Shown: positions 1 through 9,371, counted from the first letter of the stretch. The stretch: 64,000 nucleotides of DNA from Sulfuricurvum sp. (GCF_030691015.1 NZ_JAUYFF010000010.1:124001-188000); one strand, 5' to 3'. A program made the numbers and translations. The notes: generated by a model from the sequence alone, not told the origin.

Positions 1-1
1 G

Positions 2-337
2 CCTTTACTCATTGTATTTTATGGAATCATTACCCTCAAAGTACCTGCTGATGAAATATCAGATTGGATATATGAAAATATTCACAGTGTTACATTTGAG
101 CATGCTGTCTATATGTTAGTCGGAACACCTATTGTTCTCTTTATATTGTCAAGACTAAACAGACACCGAGCGCCAAGTGAGCATTTGCTCTATAAATCCA
201 CCGATTACTCAAATTATTTTCACTTAGATGATGCCCAGTTGCATGAGTGTGCAAACAGTCAGTTTGTGACGGTTTACCACAATGAACTTGGTCATATTAT
301 TCGTCTTAATAATCACATTACAAAAAGCAACGAATAA
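2..337 (+). CDS. PgaD-like membrane protein, 5' end missing
   Basis: The frame is open from the left edge, so only the C-terminal part (about 111 residues) is present. It shows two hydrophobic stretches and then a soluble tail containing a basic SRLNRHR segment, a YKSTDYSNYF-like segment and a final VTVYHNELGHIIRL strand. Length, membrane topology and tail pattern resemble PgaD, the small inner-membrane partner of the poly-N-acetylglucosamine synthase PgaC. That assignment is by eye, and the rest of any pga operon would lie left of the window. An unrelated small two-TM protein remains possible. Confidence 0.5.
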   Translation, partial: PLLIVFYGIITLKVPADEISDWIYENIHSVTFEHAVYMLVGTPIVLFILSRLNRHRAPSEHLLYKSTDYSNYFHLDDAQLHECANSQFVTVYHNELGHIIRLNNHITKSNE

Positions 338-349
338 AAAAGGGATTTT

Positions 350-799
350 ATGCTCCTCTCTGATCTTATCGGTACATTACAATTGGCAGTTGGCCCTGTC
401 ATCCTTATTTCGGGAATCGGTTTAATCCTTTTAAGTCTAACCAACCGTTTCGGGCGGATAGTTGATAGGACTCGTCAACTCTCGGTTGAGTACCGTAATA
501 CTTCGGAGGCAGATCAAGAGCGTATTTTACAAGAACTCGAAATACTCACAGTAAGAGCAAAAGTGATTAGAAGCAGTAATTTTTTAGCCGTACTAAGCGT
601 TTTACTGGTTTCATTTATTATTATCGGTCTATTCGGGTCTGCACTGTATCATTTTACTATGACCTATATCCTCAGTATCTTGTTTATTTCCAGTATCATC
701 AGCTTGATCCTTTCGCTTTTTTTGTTTATCTACGATCTCGATCTCTCATTAAAAGCCCTTTGGATCGAACTTCCAAAAGGATTAGCCAAATCTGTTTGA
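350..799 (+). CDS. DUF2721 family membrane protein
   Basis: This 149-residue protein has an N-terminal membrane helix (about residues 10-30), a basic amphipathic cytoplasmic stretch with NRFGRIVDRTRQL, and two further membrane helices (about 78-100 and 105-130). The NRFGR..DR.R signature after the first helix is typical of DUF2721, whose function is unknown. The start is supported by an AAGGGA-type ribosome binding site just upstream. It begins 12 bases after the previous stop, so the two genes may be co-transcribed. Confidence 0.8.
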   Translation: MLLSDLIGTLQLAVGPVILISGIGLILLSLTNRFGRIVDRTRQLSVEYRNTSEADQERILQELEILTVRAKVIRSSNFLAVLSVLLVSFIIIGLFGSALYHFTMTYILSILFISSIISLILSLFLFIYDLDLSLKALWIELPKGLAKSV

Positions 800-879
800 G
801 ATGCTACTACCTTTTAAGTATAAGTCGTATACTATCTGTAAAGAGTTATACGATTAACACATCCAAAGAAAGGGATATT

Positions 880-975
880 ATGGCAAAAGGTCAAGATTCA
901 AAAAAAGCAGTTAAAAAAGCACCGACTAAAACGTTAAAAGAAAAACGCAACGACAAAAATTCGAAAAAAAGTTAA
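880..975 (+). CDS. 31-residue lysine-rich small protein
   Basis: A very short frame encodes a highly basic peptide beginning MAKGQDSKKA, with 12 lysines in 31 residues and no hydrophobic segment. A good ribosome binding site (AAGAAAGGGA) lies just before the ATG. A longer in-frame start at 760 exists, but it overlaps the preceding gene and would read through what looks like an intergenic spacer, so I chose 880. The composition suggests a nucleic-acid or ribosome-associated peptide. I recall similar short peptides in related genomes but cannot confirm this here; the function is unknown. Confidence 0.6.
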   Translation: MAKGQDSKKAVKKAPTKTLKEKRNDKNSKKS

Positions 976-1054
976 GCATTAGGGATAATTCAAAAACTCA
1001 CCTTAACTCAGTAGTCTACAGGCAGTCATCCATAATGAAAAACAGCATTTGCGG

Positions 1055-1060
1055 TATAAT
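1055..1060 (+). promoter_or_regulatory. Candidate -10 element for uvrB
   Basis: A perfect TATAAT lies 27 bases before the uvrB start, in an AT-rich spacer. No convincing -35 box precedes it, which is common for Campylobacterota sigma70 promoters. Confidence 0.4.
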
Positions 1061-1087
1061 TTCATAATTTATTCCTAGGGTCACTCA

Positions 1088-3061
1088 TTGCCGATTTTTA
1101 AAGTCCATACACCCTATCAACCTGCCGGTGATCAGCCCGTTGCTATCGATGCTCTCGCATCAGGCATTAAAAACGGAGAGCGCTATGTATCCCTCGAAGG
1201 GGTCACGGGTAGCGGTAAAACCTACACAATGGCGAAGGTGATCGAGAGCGTTCAGCTGCCGACGATTATCATGACCCACAACAAAACATTAGCGGCACAA
1301 CTCTACAGCGAATTTAGAAGTTTCTTTCCCGAAAACCATGTCGAGTATTTTATTTCTTATTACGATTACTATCAACCCGAAGCCTACATCCCCCGCCAAG
1401 ATTTGTTTATCGAAAAAGATAGCTCTATCAACGATGAACTGGAACGGCTTCGCCTCTCTGCCACCGCCAATCTCCTCAGTTACGACGACGTCATCGTGGT
1501 CGCTTCCGTCTCTGCTAACTACGGGCTCGGTGACCCTGAAGAGTATGAAAAGATGGTACAGGTCATCGCCATCAGAGATGAAATCAACCAAAAAAAGCTC
1601 CTCCTTCGCCTCGTAGAGATGGGATACGCCCGAAACGACACCTATTTTGAGGGTGGGCACTTTCGGGTGAATGGGGAAGTCGTCGACATCTATCCCCCTT
1701 ACTGGCAGGATCAGGCGGTACGGATCGAATTTTTCGGGGATGAAGTGGAACGTCTGACATTTTTTGAACCCCTGAGTAACACAATGACCGAAAAGCAAGA
1801 AACGGTCACGATCTACGCTACCAGCCAGTTTGCCGTGGGGCAGGAGAAACTCTCCCGCGCGATCAAGCGGATCGAGGATGAACTCGGAGAACGGCTGAAC
1901 GAGCTCGATAAACAAGGGAAAATCGTCGAAGCACAGCGCCTCAAACAGCGTTGTGAATTTGACCTCGAAATGCTTCAGGCAACAGGGATGTGTAAAGGGG
2001 TCGAAAATTACTCCCGTCATCTCACCGATAAACTTCCCGGTGAAGCCCCTTATACATTGCTCGATTATTTCACCCTCCATCACGATAAATTTTTGATTAT
2101 CGTCGATGAGAGTCATGTGAGTCTTCCACAGTTTCGGGGGATGTTTGCGGGGGATAGAAGCCGTAAAGAGGTCCTTGTCGATTACGGATTTCGCCTCCCG
2201 AGTGCCCTTGATAACCGCCCCCTTATGATCGATGAGTTTATGAACAAAGCGCCTCACTATATGTTCGTCTCCGCAACACCATCGGCGCAAGAACTCGATA
2301 TCAGTACCACGATCGCCCACCAAATCATCCGCCCTACAGGATTGCTTGACCCGATTATCACGATCAAACCAAGCACCAATCAAGTCGAAGACTTACACGA
2401 TGAGATTAAAAAAACTGTCGCCCTTGGGGATCGTGTCCTCGTGACGGTACTCACCAAGAAAATGGCGGAAGCCCTCACAAAATACCTCGCCGATTTGGGG
2501 ATAAAGGTGCAGTATATGCACTCCGAAATCGATGCCATCGAACGTAATCAGATTATCCGTGGTCTACGGGTCGGGGATTTTGATGTTTTGATCGGGATCA
2601 ATCTCCTGCGTGAGGGGCTTGACCTTCCCGAAGTGAGTCTCGTAGCGATTTTAGATGCCGACAAAGAGGGATTTCTACGCTCTGAAACCGCTCTCGTTCA
2701 AACCATCGGACGTGCGGCACGGAATGAACACGGACGGGTTATTTTGTACGCGCAAAAGATTACCGGATCGATGGAACGCGCCATTGCCAAAACGACGGCA
2801 AGACGAGAAACCCAAGAGGCGTATAACACCGAACACGGCATTACCCCCACCACCACCAAACGCTCGCTTGATGAGAATCTCAAACTCGAAGATGTTGGCG
2901 ATTTATACAACCGTTCTAAAAAAGCGAAAACGCTCCCTGCCGCTGAGCGGAAAAAACTGATCGAGGAGCTGAATCTCAAAATGAGAGAGGCCGCCAAAAA
3001 ACTCGAATTCGAAGAAGCCGCCCGTTTACGCGATGAAATAGCCAAAATAAGGAAGTTATAA
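1088..3061 (+). CDS. uvrB: Excinuclease ABC subunit B
   Basis: UvrB is the helicase-like damage-verification subunit of UvrABC nucleotide excision repair. The 657-residue product has the usual length. Visible motifs are the Walker A GVTGSGKT (38-45), the damage-clamping beta-hairpin region [12 protein letters not shown] (about 92-103), helicase motifs including the VDESH and SATP regions, the motif VI segment QTIGRAARN, and a C-terminal UVR domain (about 620-657) that contacts UvrC. The start codon is TTG, preceded by an AGGG ribosome binding site; translation from it gives the expected N-terminus [17 protein letters not shown]. The DedA gene follows after 4 bases. Confidence 0.98.
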   Translation: MPIFKVHTPYQPAGDQPVAIDALASGIKNGERYVSLEGVTGSGKTYTMAKVIESVQLPTIIMTHNKTLAAQLYSEFRSFFPENHVEYFISYYDYYQPEAYIPRQDLFIEKDSSINDELERLRLSATANLLSYDDVIVVASVSANYGLGDPEEYEKMVQVIAIRDEINQKKLLLRLVEMGYARNDTYFEGGHFRVNGEVVDIYPPYWQDQAVRIEFFGDEVERLTFFEPLSNTMTEKQETVTIYATSQFAVGQEKLSRAIKRIEDELGERLNELDKQGKIVEAQRLKQRCEFDLEMLQATGMCKGVENYSRHLTDKLPGEAPYTLLDYFTLHHDKFLIIVDESHVSLPQFRGMFAGDRSRKEVLVDYGFRLPSALDNRPLMIDEFMNKAPHYMFVSATPSAQELDISTTIAHQIIRPTGLLDPIITIKPSTNQVEDLHDEIKKTVALGDRVLVTVLTKKMAEALTKYLADLGIKVQYMHSEIDAIERNQIIRGLRVGDFDVLIGINLLREGLDLPEVSLVAILDADKEGFLRSETALVQTIGRAARNEHGRVILYAQKITGSMERAIAKTTARRETQEAYNTEHGITPTTTKRSLDENLKLEDVGDLYNRSKKAKTLPAAERKKLIEELNLKMREAAKKLEFEEAARLRDEIAKIRKL

Positions 3062-3065
3062 CGTT

Positions 3066-3626
3066 ATGGATGACATGCTCACTAATTTATCAACCTATGG
3101 ATATATTGTTTTATTTCTCTACTCATTGGGTGGGGGATTTGTTGCCCTTTTGGGTGCGGGAGTTCTCAGTTTTATGGGGAAAATGGATATATCACTCTCC
3201 ATTACCATCGCTATGATTGCCAATTTCATCGGGGATTCGTTGATGTTTTATATGTCTCGATACCATAAGCGTGAAATGATGGAGTACTTTAAAAAGCACC
3301 GTCGAAAACTCGCCTTTTCCCACCTCCTGCTCAAACGAAACGGGTCATGGATCATCGTCGTTAAAAAGTTCATCTATGGCCTTAAAACACTCGTCCCTTT
3401 AGCCATCGGATTAACCAAGTACGATTTTTGGAAATTCAGTGCCTATAATGCCATCGGCGCGGTTATATGGGCAGTCGTCGTCGGGGGGGGAAGTTATCTT
3501 TTCGGAGGAGCGCTTATCAAAGGGTACGACATGATAGCCGACAAGCCCTATCTCGCTCCCGTTATGCTCCTTGTTATCGGAGGAACCGTATGGCTTTACC
3601 TCTCATCAGCAACCAAAAAGAAATAA
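3066..3626 (+). CDS. DedA family membrane protein
   Basis: The 186-residue integral membrane protein has the DedA layout: an amphipathic N-terminus, a re-entrant region with GAGVLSFMGKM, the conserved FIGDSLMFYMSRY segment, a FIYGLKTLVPLAIGL segment where family members carry the key F.R...P motif (here KFIYGLKTLVP), and C-terminal helices. DedA proteins act in envelope homeostasis and have been linked to polyprenyl-phosphate or phospholipid translocation. It lies 4 bases after uvrB and is probably co-transcribed with it. Codons 140-142 are formed by an uninterrupted run of eight G, which could be prone to slippage. Confidence 0.85.
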   Translation: MDDMLTNLSTYGYIVLFLYSLGGGFVALLGAGVLSFMGKMDISLSITIAMIANFIGDSLMFYMSRYHKREMMEYFKKHRRKLAFSHLLLKRNGSWIIVVKKFIYGLKTLVPLAIGLTKYDFWKFSAYNAIGAVIWAVVVGGGSYLFGGALIKGYDMIADKPYLAPVMLLVIGGTVWLYLSSATKKK

Positions 3627-3678
3627 AAATCGTATGCGATTTTGAGCCTACTGCTGAAGTAAACTTAGCGTTAGCGTA

Positions 3679-3703
3679 GCCAAAGGGATTTTATTCCTTT
3701 GGC
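3679..3703. terminator. Hairpin between convergent dedA and PBP1A gene
   Basis: GCCAAAGG (3679-3686) and CCTTTGGC (3696-3703) form a perfect 8-bp stem with a 9-base AT-rich loop in the short convergent spacer. No strong T tract follows on either side, so it is a weak or bidirectional candidate. A second short palindrome (AAAATCG/CGATTTT) lies at 3626-3643. Confidence 0.45.
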
Positions 3704-3717
3704 GTTCAAATTTACAA

Positions 3718-5721
3718 TTAAAAGAGTAGTTTTTCTTCCGTTTTCGGTGCCTCATCCTGCGTTGCATCCGGAGCTAACGACGTATCGGTAAACGTTTCAC
3801 TCCCGTTTTGCTCATCCGTAGGAGCTCGGTATACTCCCGCAGGAAGATCAAAATAGCGTTTGGTATTCGGATAAATGCGTAACATATCTTCGTAATAATA
3901 ACGAAAAACCGGTGCTGCGGCACGTCCGCCCGTTTCACTGCGGCGCATTGGGGTGTTGTTATCATGTCCGAACCATACGACCGTCTCTACGGTTGGAGAA
4001 TAGCCGACAAACCATGCATCGACATTTTTATTGGTTGTTCCCGTTTTACCGGCAATCTCTATCCCGCCCACACGTGCCCCTGTTCCGGTTCCGTGGCTCA
4101 CGACATCTTTCAAAATTGAGGTCATGAGATAGATCTGCTGAGGGGTATTGACTTGACGACTTTTGTTTTCATACTGAATCGTCTCCCCTTTTGGGGTGAT
4201 CACTTGTCGTACCAGCATTGGATTCGTCAAGGCTCCGCCGCTGGCAAACATCGTATAATATTTTGCTATATCGATCGGAGAGATCATAATCGTTCCCAAA
4301 GCGATAGAAAGGTCAGGTGGAAGATTTTCAACAATTCCGTAACGTCTCAGTCCATCGGTAATCTTCCCAAATCCCATATCACTGACCATGTTGATCGTCG
4401 CAAGGTTGCGCGAGTGGGTCAGTGCATCTCGGATCGTAACCATCCCTTTGTATTCATTTTTATAGTTTTTCGGCTGCCATGTCTTTTCTTCACCGTCATC
4501 TCCCGCATAAGTATACGTACGGGCTATATCCGGAACAAGTGAGGAGGGTGACATACCGCTATCGAGTGCTACTTGATAGATAAACGGTTTAAAGGCCGAT
4601 CCGGGTTGTCGTTTCGCCTGTGTCACGCGGTTGTAAGGGCTGAGGGCATAATCATACCCCCCGACCATCGCCAGAATTTCTCCCGTATGAGGGTTCAGAC
4701 TGATAAGGGCGCCGTTGAGCTGACGCTGCATGTTCTCATCCAAATCACCCGCTTCCTGAGCACGCTTCAAAATCTCATCACGACCCGACTGAAGCGCCTT
4801 ATATCCCGCTTCTTGCAATCGCATATCGATTGTGGTGTAAATCTTATACCCGCCGCTGCGAATATCGGGGAACGCATCGCCGAGCTGACGCATTACCTCA
4901 TCGATAATATAGGGACCCGAATTTTTGCTGAGGGTGTCATTGTAAACTTTCGGCCGCTCTTGGGTCGCTTTTTCATAGGTTGCCTGATCGATCCATCCCA
5001 GCTCATACATCCGTCCGATAACACGATTCGCCCGTCCCAGACAGAGTTCATAATTTCGAGTCGGAGAATAAAAGTTAGGGGCTTTCGGAAGACCGACAAG
5101 CATCGCAATCTCTTTGAGGCTCAACTCTTTGAGAGGTTTACGAAAATAACCGTCCGATGCCGTTTTGATCCCATAGTATCCGTGTCCCAAATAGATTTCG
5201 TTGAAATAACGTTCTAAAATCTGCTCTTTGGAGAGTTCTTGCTCAATACGGATAGCGTAGAGCACCTCTTTAAATTTACGGGAGAATTTTTTCTCACGAT
5301 TGAGAAGAGTATTTTTAACAAGCTGCTGAGTAATCGTACTCGCACCCTCTTTGAGTTTCCCCGCACTGACGTCTTTGATGATCGCCCGCATAATCGCATC
5401 GGGATTAACCCCGCCGTGTTCAAAAAACATCGTATCTTCAATCGCCAAAAGGGCTTCAATCAAGCGTGGAGGGATGTTTTCATACGAAACGTAATATCGG
5501 TGTTCGTCACTAAAAAGGTTGGCAATTTTGTTCCCGTTACGATCGTAGACTTCCGTCGTCAAACGGGGCTGATATTTGATCAGTTTTTGGGTTTCATATT
5601 CAAAAGAGTAAATAAGATACCCTAAAAAAACGACGGGAATCATCACGATAATTCCGAGCCCTATGAGCATATATTTTCTCATTTTTGTCCGTAGCGGTAC
5701 TTCGTCATAGGAGTTGATCAA
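3718..5721 (-). CDS. Penicillin-binding protein 1A (bifunctional)
   Basis: A class A PBP that polymerises and cross-links peptidoglycan in the periplasm. The 667-residue protein has one N-terminal membrane helix (about 17-38). A GT51 transglycosylase domain follows, with the catalytic glutamate in AIEDTMFFEHGG (Glu95) and the conserved GASTITQQLVKN motif. The C-terminal transpeptidase domain shows SAFK (375-378), SRN (437-439) and KTGTT (559-563). The tail after about 625 is acidic and low complexity. Its start overlaps the stop of the ABC ATPase gene by 4 bases, so it is translated as the last gene of a compact operon. Confidence 0.95.
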   Translation of the reverse strand: MINSYDEVPLRTKMRKYMLIGLGIIVMIPVVFLGYLIYSFEYETQKLIKYQPRLTTEVYDRNGNKIANLFSDEHRYYVSYENIPPRLIEALLAIEDTMFFEHGGVNPDAIMRAIIKDVSAGKLKEGASTITQQLVKNTLLNREKKFSRKFKEVLYAIRIEQELSKEQILERYFNEIYLGHGYYGIKTASDGYFRKPLKELSLKEIAMLVGLPKAPNFYSPTRNYELCLGRANRVIGRMYELGWIDQATYEKATQERPKVYNDTLSKNSGPYIIDEVMRQLGDAFPDIRSGGYKIYTTIDMRLQEAGYKALQSGRDEILKRAQEAGDLDENMQRQLNGALISLNPHTGEILAMVGGYDYALSPYNRVTQAKRQPGSAFKPFIYQVALDSGMSPSSLVPDIARTYTYAGDDGEEKTWQPKNYKNEYKGMVTIRDALTHSRNLATINMVSDMGFGKITDGLRRYGIVENLPPDLSIALGTIMISPIDIAKYYTMFASGGALTNPMLVRQVITPKGETIQYENKSRQVNTPQQIYLMTSILKDVVSHGTGTGARVGGIEIAGKTGTTNKNVDAWFVGYSPTVETVVWFGHDNNTPMRRSETGGRAAAPVFRYYYEDMLRIYPNTKRYFDLPAGVYRAPTDEQNGSETFTDTSLAPDATQDEAPKTEEKLLF

Positions 5722-6416
5722 TTTCTAAATCCTCTGGTTTTAAATTCAGCGTCTATCAGCGCTTGAGTATACCCCTCTTGGGGGTGAGCGATAACATCAG
5801 TCGTTTCTCCCGCTTCGATCACACGACCCTCACGGAGAATACAAATATCTTCACATAATGCCGATGCCACACTCATATCATGGGTAACAAACAACATGGA
5901 AAAGCCCATTCTCTCCTGCAGTGTTTTTAACAATGCAATCATAGCCTCTTTTGAGGCGGGATCAAGTGCCGTAGTCGGCTCATCGAGTAATAAAAGCTTC
6001 GGGTTTGATCCCAAAGCAATCGCGACTACAACCCTCTGAAGCTGCCCCCCTGAGAGCTCGGGAGGAAACCGTTCTAAGAGCGATTCATCCAAACCCAACA
6101 GAGCAAACAGGTCACTTTGTCTCTCACGCGTCAAAAACATTTGCTCTTTAATCCGTGTGAGCGGAGAGAGTGCCGTAAACGGATTTTGAGGAACTAACGA
6201 GAGCGATACTCCCCGCTTCCACTCAAAATCGGATCGTTTCTCGATACTTATCTCTAATGACGGCTCCAAAAGCCCCAAAAGGGCTTTAAGGGTAAGCGAT
6301 TTACCGCTCCCGCTTTGTCCGACCAATGCCAATGAACGCCGAATATCAAAAGAGATATCCACCAGCACTCTATCTCCGTGGGCGATTTTGAGCCGATCGA
6401 TATGAATCGTATTCAT
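5718..6416 (-). CDS. Orphan ABC transporter ATPase, DppD/OppD-like
   Basis: The 232-residue nucleotide-binding protein carries Walker A GQSGSGKS, a Q-loop in VPQNPFTALSP, the signature LSGGQLQR, Walker B LLLLDEPTTALDP and the H-loop histidine in FVTHDMS. The NPFTALSP and DEPTTALD wording is typical of the peptide/nickel (Dpp/Opp/Nik) subfamily. It is short and lacks the usual C-terminal oligopeptide extension. No permease or substrate-binding protein is adjacent; neighbours are a BioF-type enzyme and PBP1A. The transported substrate cannot be told from the sequence. Confidence 0.85.
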   Translation of the reverse strand: MNTIHIDRLKIAHGDRVLVDISFDIRRSLALVGQSGSGKSLTLKALLGLLEPSLEISIEKRSDFEWKRGVSLSLVPQNPFTALSPLTRIKEQMFLTRERQSDLFALLGLDESLLERFPPELSGGQLQRVVVAIALGSNPKLLLLDEPTTALDPASKEAMIALLKTLQERMGFSMLFVTHDMSVASALCEDICILREGRVIEAGETTDVIAHPQEGYTQALIDAEFKTRGFRN

Positions 6417-6420
6417 AGTA

Positions 6421-7527
6421 CTATTTTACCCAAATCTGTGTTAAACGCTCACACACCCGAGCCAAACGTACCTCATCAATCTCCAACCTCGCAATGAGAC
6501 GGAGGATCGCTTTTTTCACCGTCGGCTGGCGAATCGCTCCGACATGGACTCCCATCTCATTTTTAAGCTGCTCCTGCAACCGCATCACCTCGCGATTATC
6601 CCCGATTTCTATCGGAACAATCAATCCCGCACAGGTGATTCCCAGTATCTCTTTCACGATTTTCTGTCGTGCCACTATCTCTTCACGCAACACTATCGCA
6701 TGGGTTTGAATATAGATCAATGCGTGATGCGCTAATGCCGTATCATACAGCGAAGGGGCAGTTGCATAAATGACGTTTTTAGCACGATTGATCAAATACT
6801 CGCTGATATGGGTAGAGGAGAGGACATACGCACCGAAACTCCCGTACGCTTTCCCCAGCGTCCCCATTTTAATCATCAGAGGAGTCGGTACAATGGCATA
6901 ATAATCAAGAATCCCCATCAAATGCTCACCGATCACACCGCTGCTATGCGCTTCATCCAAAATCAAAATTGCCTCATGCTCTATGGCAAGTTCGATAATC
7001 TCTCGAGGAACAAGATCACCCCCCATCGAGTATATCCCCTCTACCGCGACAATAACCCGTTTTCCCTGCGCCCGTTCAAGCTCTGTTTTCAAAGCGGATG
7101 GATCATTATGGGGGAAAAAGATCACTTCCCCCTCACACATACGAGCCCCAGCTACACCGCTAGCATGGTACTCCTCATCCATCAGGAGAACATCTCCCTT
7201 GCGGACAAGGGCTTCGATAAGACCGATATTAGCATTAAATCCGCTCCCCATCACGATCCCCGCCTCAAAGCCGTTAGCGTCGCACAATGCCTCTTCAAAC
7301 GCCGCATGGATTGGATGGTAGCCGTTGACCAGCATCGATGCTTTCGGAGCATGATCAGGGTATCGATTGAGTGTCTCGCACGCTTTTAGATGGAGCTCTT
7401 TATTCTCAGCCAGTCCCAAATAATCATTCGAGGCGGCATCAAACAGGGATTCATCACGAATACGACGTTCACGATAGCGACCTGAGCGCTTTAGTGCGTT
7501 TAACTCGCTTGTGTAGGGATTATTCAT
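6421..7527 (-). CDS. bioF: 8-amino-7-oxononanoate synthase family enzyme
   Basis: A PLP-dependent alpha-oxoamine synthase of 368 residues. BioF condenses pimeloyl-ACP or pimeloyl-CoA with L-alanine in biotin synthesis. Visible features are the ASNDYLGLA N-terminal motif, the EGIYSMGGD segment, DEAHSSG, and the PLP lysine in GTLGKAYGS (K226). It is close in sequence to glycine C-acetyltransferase (Kbl) and other AOS enzymes, so the exact substrate is inferred. No other bio genes are adjacent. Its start overlaps the stop of the upstream M48 peptidase gene by 4 bases. Confidence 0.82.
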   Translation of the reverse strand: MNNPYTSELNALKRSGRYRERRIRDESLFDAASNDYLGLAENKELHLKACETLNRYPDHAPKASMLVNGYHPIHAAFEEALCDANGFEAGIVMGSGFNANIGLIEALVRKGDVLLMDEEYHASGVAGARMCEGEVIFFPHNDPSALKTELERAQGKRVIVAVEGIYSMGGDLVPREIIELAIEHEAILILDEAHSSGVIGEHLMGILDYYAIVPTPLMIKMGTLGKAYGSFGAYVLSSTHISEYLINRAKNVIYATAPSLYDTALAHHALIYIQTHAIVLREEIVARQKIVKEILGITCAGLIVPIEIGDNREVMRLQEQLKNEMGVHVGAIRQPTVKKAILRLIARLEIDEVRLARVCERLTQIWVK

Positions 7528-8276
7528 CGTTGAGAGGGGAGCTGTGCTATGTAATTACGGATCTCTCGAATCCGTTCATCATCGGCAGGATGGGTCGATA
7601 AAAACGGAGGTGTCTTTTTGGAATCTTTCGACAAACGTCCCATATTTTCCCAAAATTTGAGGGCTTGCGAAGGGTTATATCCCGCCCTCCACATCAAATA
7701 AACACCTATTTGATCCGCTTCATGCTCAAACTTTCGGCTGTATGGGAGGATAAGACCGACTTGCGATGTTACCCCATACGCCTGCGCATAAAGATTTTGG
7801 TACTCCGGAGGGACATTTAATGCCGCGGATAAAACCTGAGCACCCAAATTGCTAACCGTTTGCATCGACATCCTCTCTGCCCCGTGACGTGCCAAAGCGT
7901 GAGCAATCTCATGCCCCATCACCGTAGCGATCTGATCATCATTTTCGGTAATTTTCAAAATCCCCGTGTAAAAAAAGACTTTTCCCCCCGGCAAACAAAA
8001 GGCATTGGGAGTTGCGTCATCAATCACCGTAAATTCCCACGCAAAATCGCTTCGCCCGCTCACTGCCGCAATCCGTTCACCAATCCGTTTAATTCGATCT
8101 TGAAGCGCTTTATCGGTGCTTATTTTTGATCCTTTGACTACTTTTTGAGCTTCACTGACGCCTAATGCCATCTCTTGGTCGGGTGAAATCATCATAAACT
8201 GTGTACGGTTTGTGACCGGTGTCGTTGTACATCCGACAAACAGTAATCCGATTAATACGATGCATCTAAACTTCAT
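7524..8276 (-). CDS. M48 family metallopeptidase, lipoprotein
   Basis: A periplasmic or outer-membrane-anchored zinc peptidase of the BepA/LoiP type. The N-terminus is a lipoprotein signal ending in a LFVGC lipobox. The zinc site is HEIAH with the third ligand in HEADQIG further on. The spacing and the IVxD..NAFCLPGG segment are typical of M48 peptidases that act in outer-membrane protein quality control. An AGGAGG ribosome binding site sits 5 bases before the ATG at 8276. The in-frame ATG one codon earlier (8279) is too close to it, so 8276 is preferred. Confidence 0.88.
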   Translation of the reverse strand: MKFRCIVLIGLLFVGCTTTPVTNRTQFMMISPDQEMALGVSEAQKVVKGSKISTDKALQDRIKRIGERIAAVSGRSDFAWEFTVIDDATPNAFCLPGGKVFFYTGILKITENDDQIATVMGHEIAHALARHGAERMSMQTVSNLGAQVLSAALNVPPEYQNLYAQAYGVTSQVGLILPYSRKFEHEADQIGVYLMWRAGYNPSQALKFWENMGRLSKDSKKTPPFLSTHPADDERIREIRNYIAQLPSQR

Positions 8277-8285
8277 CATAGCCTC

Positions 8286-8831
8286 CTAAAGAAACGGTTT
8301 GAGCATTTCGACACAAAGCCCCATTGCTGTGCTCTCATATCCGCGCACTTCACGAATATAAGGTTTGCAAAATCCCTCTACCATACAGGCTCCCGCTTTG
8401 CCTCGCCACTCACCGCTTTGAAGATAGTTCTCAACGTCCCTCGGATCAAACTGATCGAAAAAATAGTGGGTCGAAGAGATGTCTATTAATTCCAAACGAG
8501 GAGTCTTGTAAATCATACAAGTTATAATAGCCACTTCCGAGCCGCTTTGTGTCTCCAAAATGATCCGTGCATCTGCTTCATCTTTGGCTTTTCGCAAAAT
8601 CTTTCCCTGTGCAGTGACAACCGTATCGGCAACAAGAAGGGGATAATCGTTGCAGCCGAATTTTTCTAAATTGACTTTGTATTTTCCGAGTGTCGCTTGA
8701 TAGACGAAATTTTTGGGTGACGATGCGAGTATGGAATCTTCATCGAAATCGATAGATTCTTGGATAAAAGAGATACCCGCCGCTTTGAGGAGTTCGGCGC
8801 GGGTGATGGAGGAGGACGCTAAGCGTATCAT
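8286..8831 (-). CDS. maf: Maf family nucleotide pyrophosphatase
   Basis: The 181-residue protein begins with LASSSITRAELL, the Maf phosphate-binding signature, and contains VADTVV, which carries a catalytic aspartate. Maf enzymes hydrolyse non-canonical or modified NTPs; whether this copy prefers dTTP/UTP or m7GTP cannot be decided here. It sits 3 bases after the CopD-like gene in the alaS-to-PBP1A gene run. Confidence 0.88.
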   Translation of the reverse strand: MIRLASSSITRAELLKAAGISFIQESIDFDEDSILASSPKNFVYQATLGKYKVNLEKFGCNDYPLLVADTVVTAQGKILRKAKDEADARIILETQSGSEVAIITCMIYKTPRLELIDISSTHYFFDQFDPRDVENYLQSGEWRGKAGACMVEGFCKPYIREVRGYESTAMGLCVEMLKPFL

Positions 8832-8834
8832 GGT

Positions 8835-9371
8835 TTAATAAGCGTTTCGGAGTACCACACCGATAAAAATAGCGGTAACACCCAACACGATATTCACGGG
8901 AACCATGGTTTTCGCGATAAGGCCGAGCATCTCTTTGGCTTTTTCAAGATTTCCCACTTTTAGTGCTTGCTCTGCTTTTGCACGACGCCACATCATAGCG
9001 CCTAAATTCAATGCCATAATGAGCCAAATTGCCTCTTTGATATGAACGGTGTTGTAGATACTCATCGCATACTCATCGATTACATTACCCATGGGATCCA
9101 TCGCCGCCGCGCGGAATCCAAGACCGACCGCCATCAAAACCGCTGTAATAATAAGAATGATAACAAACGGCATTACGATAGCGAAAAGACGTTTGAGAGT
9201 ATGCGCCGCACGCTCTAGTCGTAGTTTCGGATCACTGATGAGTGCTAATGACTGATGGGTTGCAAATCGGATGGCAATCATCCCTCCAACCCAGATAACA
9301 GCACTTATAACATGTAAAAAAACGATCAATGTACGATGATGGGCAAACGTTTCGACTAAAAATTCTTTCAT
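8835..9371 (-). CDS. CopD-like four-helix membrane protein
   Basis: The 178-residue protein has four predicted membrane helices (about 14-35, 62-88, 108-127 and 150-175). A conserved-looking FLHVISAVIWVGGMIAIRF segment resembles the histidine-bearing first helix of CopD/DUF2269-type proteins. Histidines at HVI, in HTLKR and in HIKEAIW could bind metal or haem. The function is uncertain. Its ATG overlaps the alaS stop by one base (TAATG), indicating translational coupling. Confidence 0.6.
   Translation of the reverse strand: MKEFLVETFAHHRTLIVFLHVISAVIWVGGMIAIRFATHQSLALISDPKLRLERAAHTLKRLFAIVMPFVIILIITAVLMAVGLGFRAAAMDPMGNVIDEYAMSIYNTVHIKEAIWLIMALNLGAMMWRRAKAEQALKVGNLEKAKEMLGLIAKTMVPVNIVLGVTAIFIGVVLRNAY

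Noticed and set aside
1289-2383. Long open frame (364 codons) on the minus strand opposite uvrB
   Set aside because: It lies wholly inside uvrB, has no recognisable motif, and its low-complexity residue pattern is what the antisense of a conserved gene gives.
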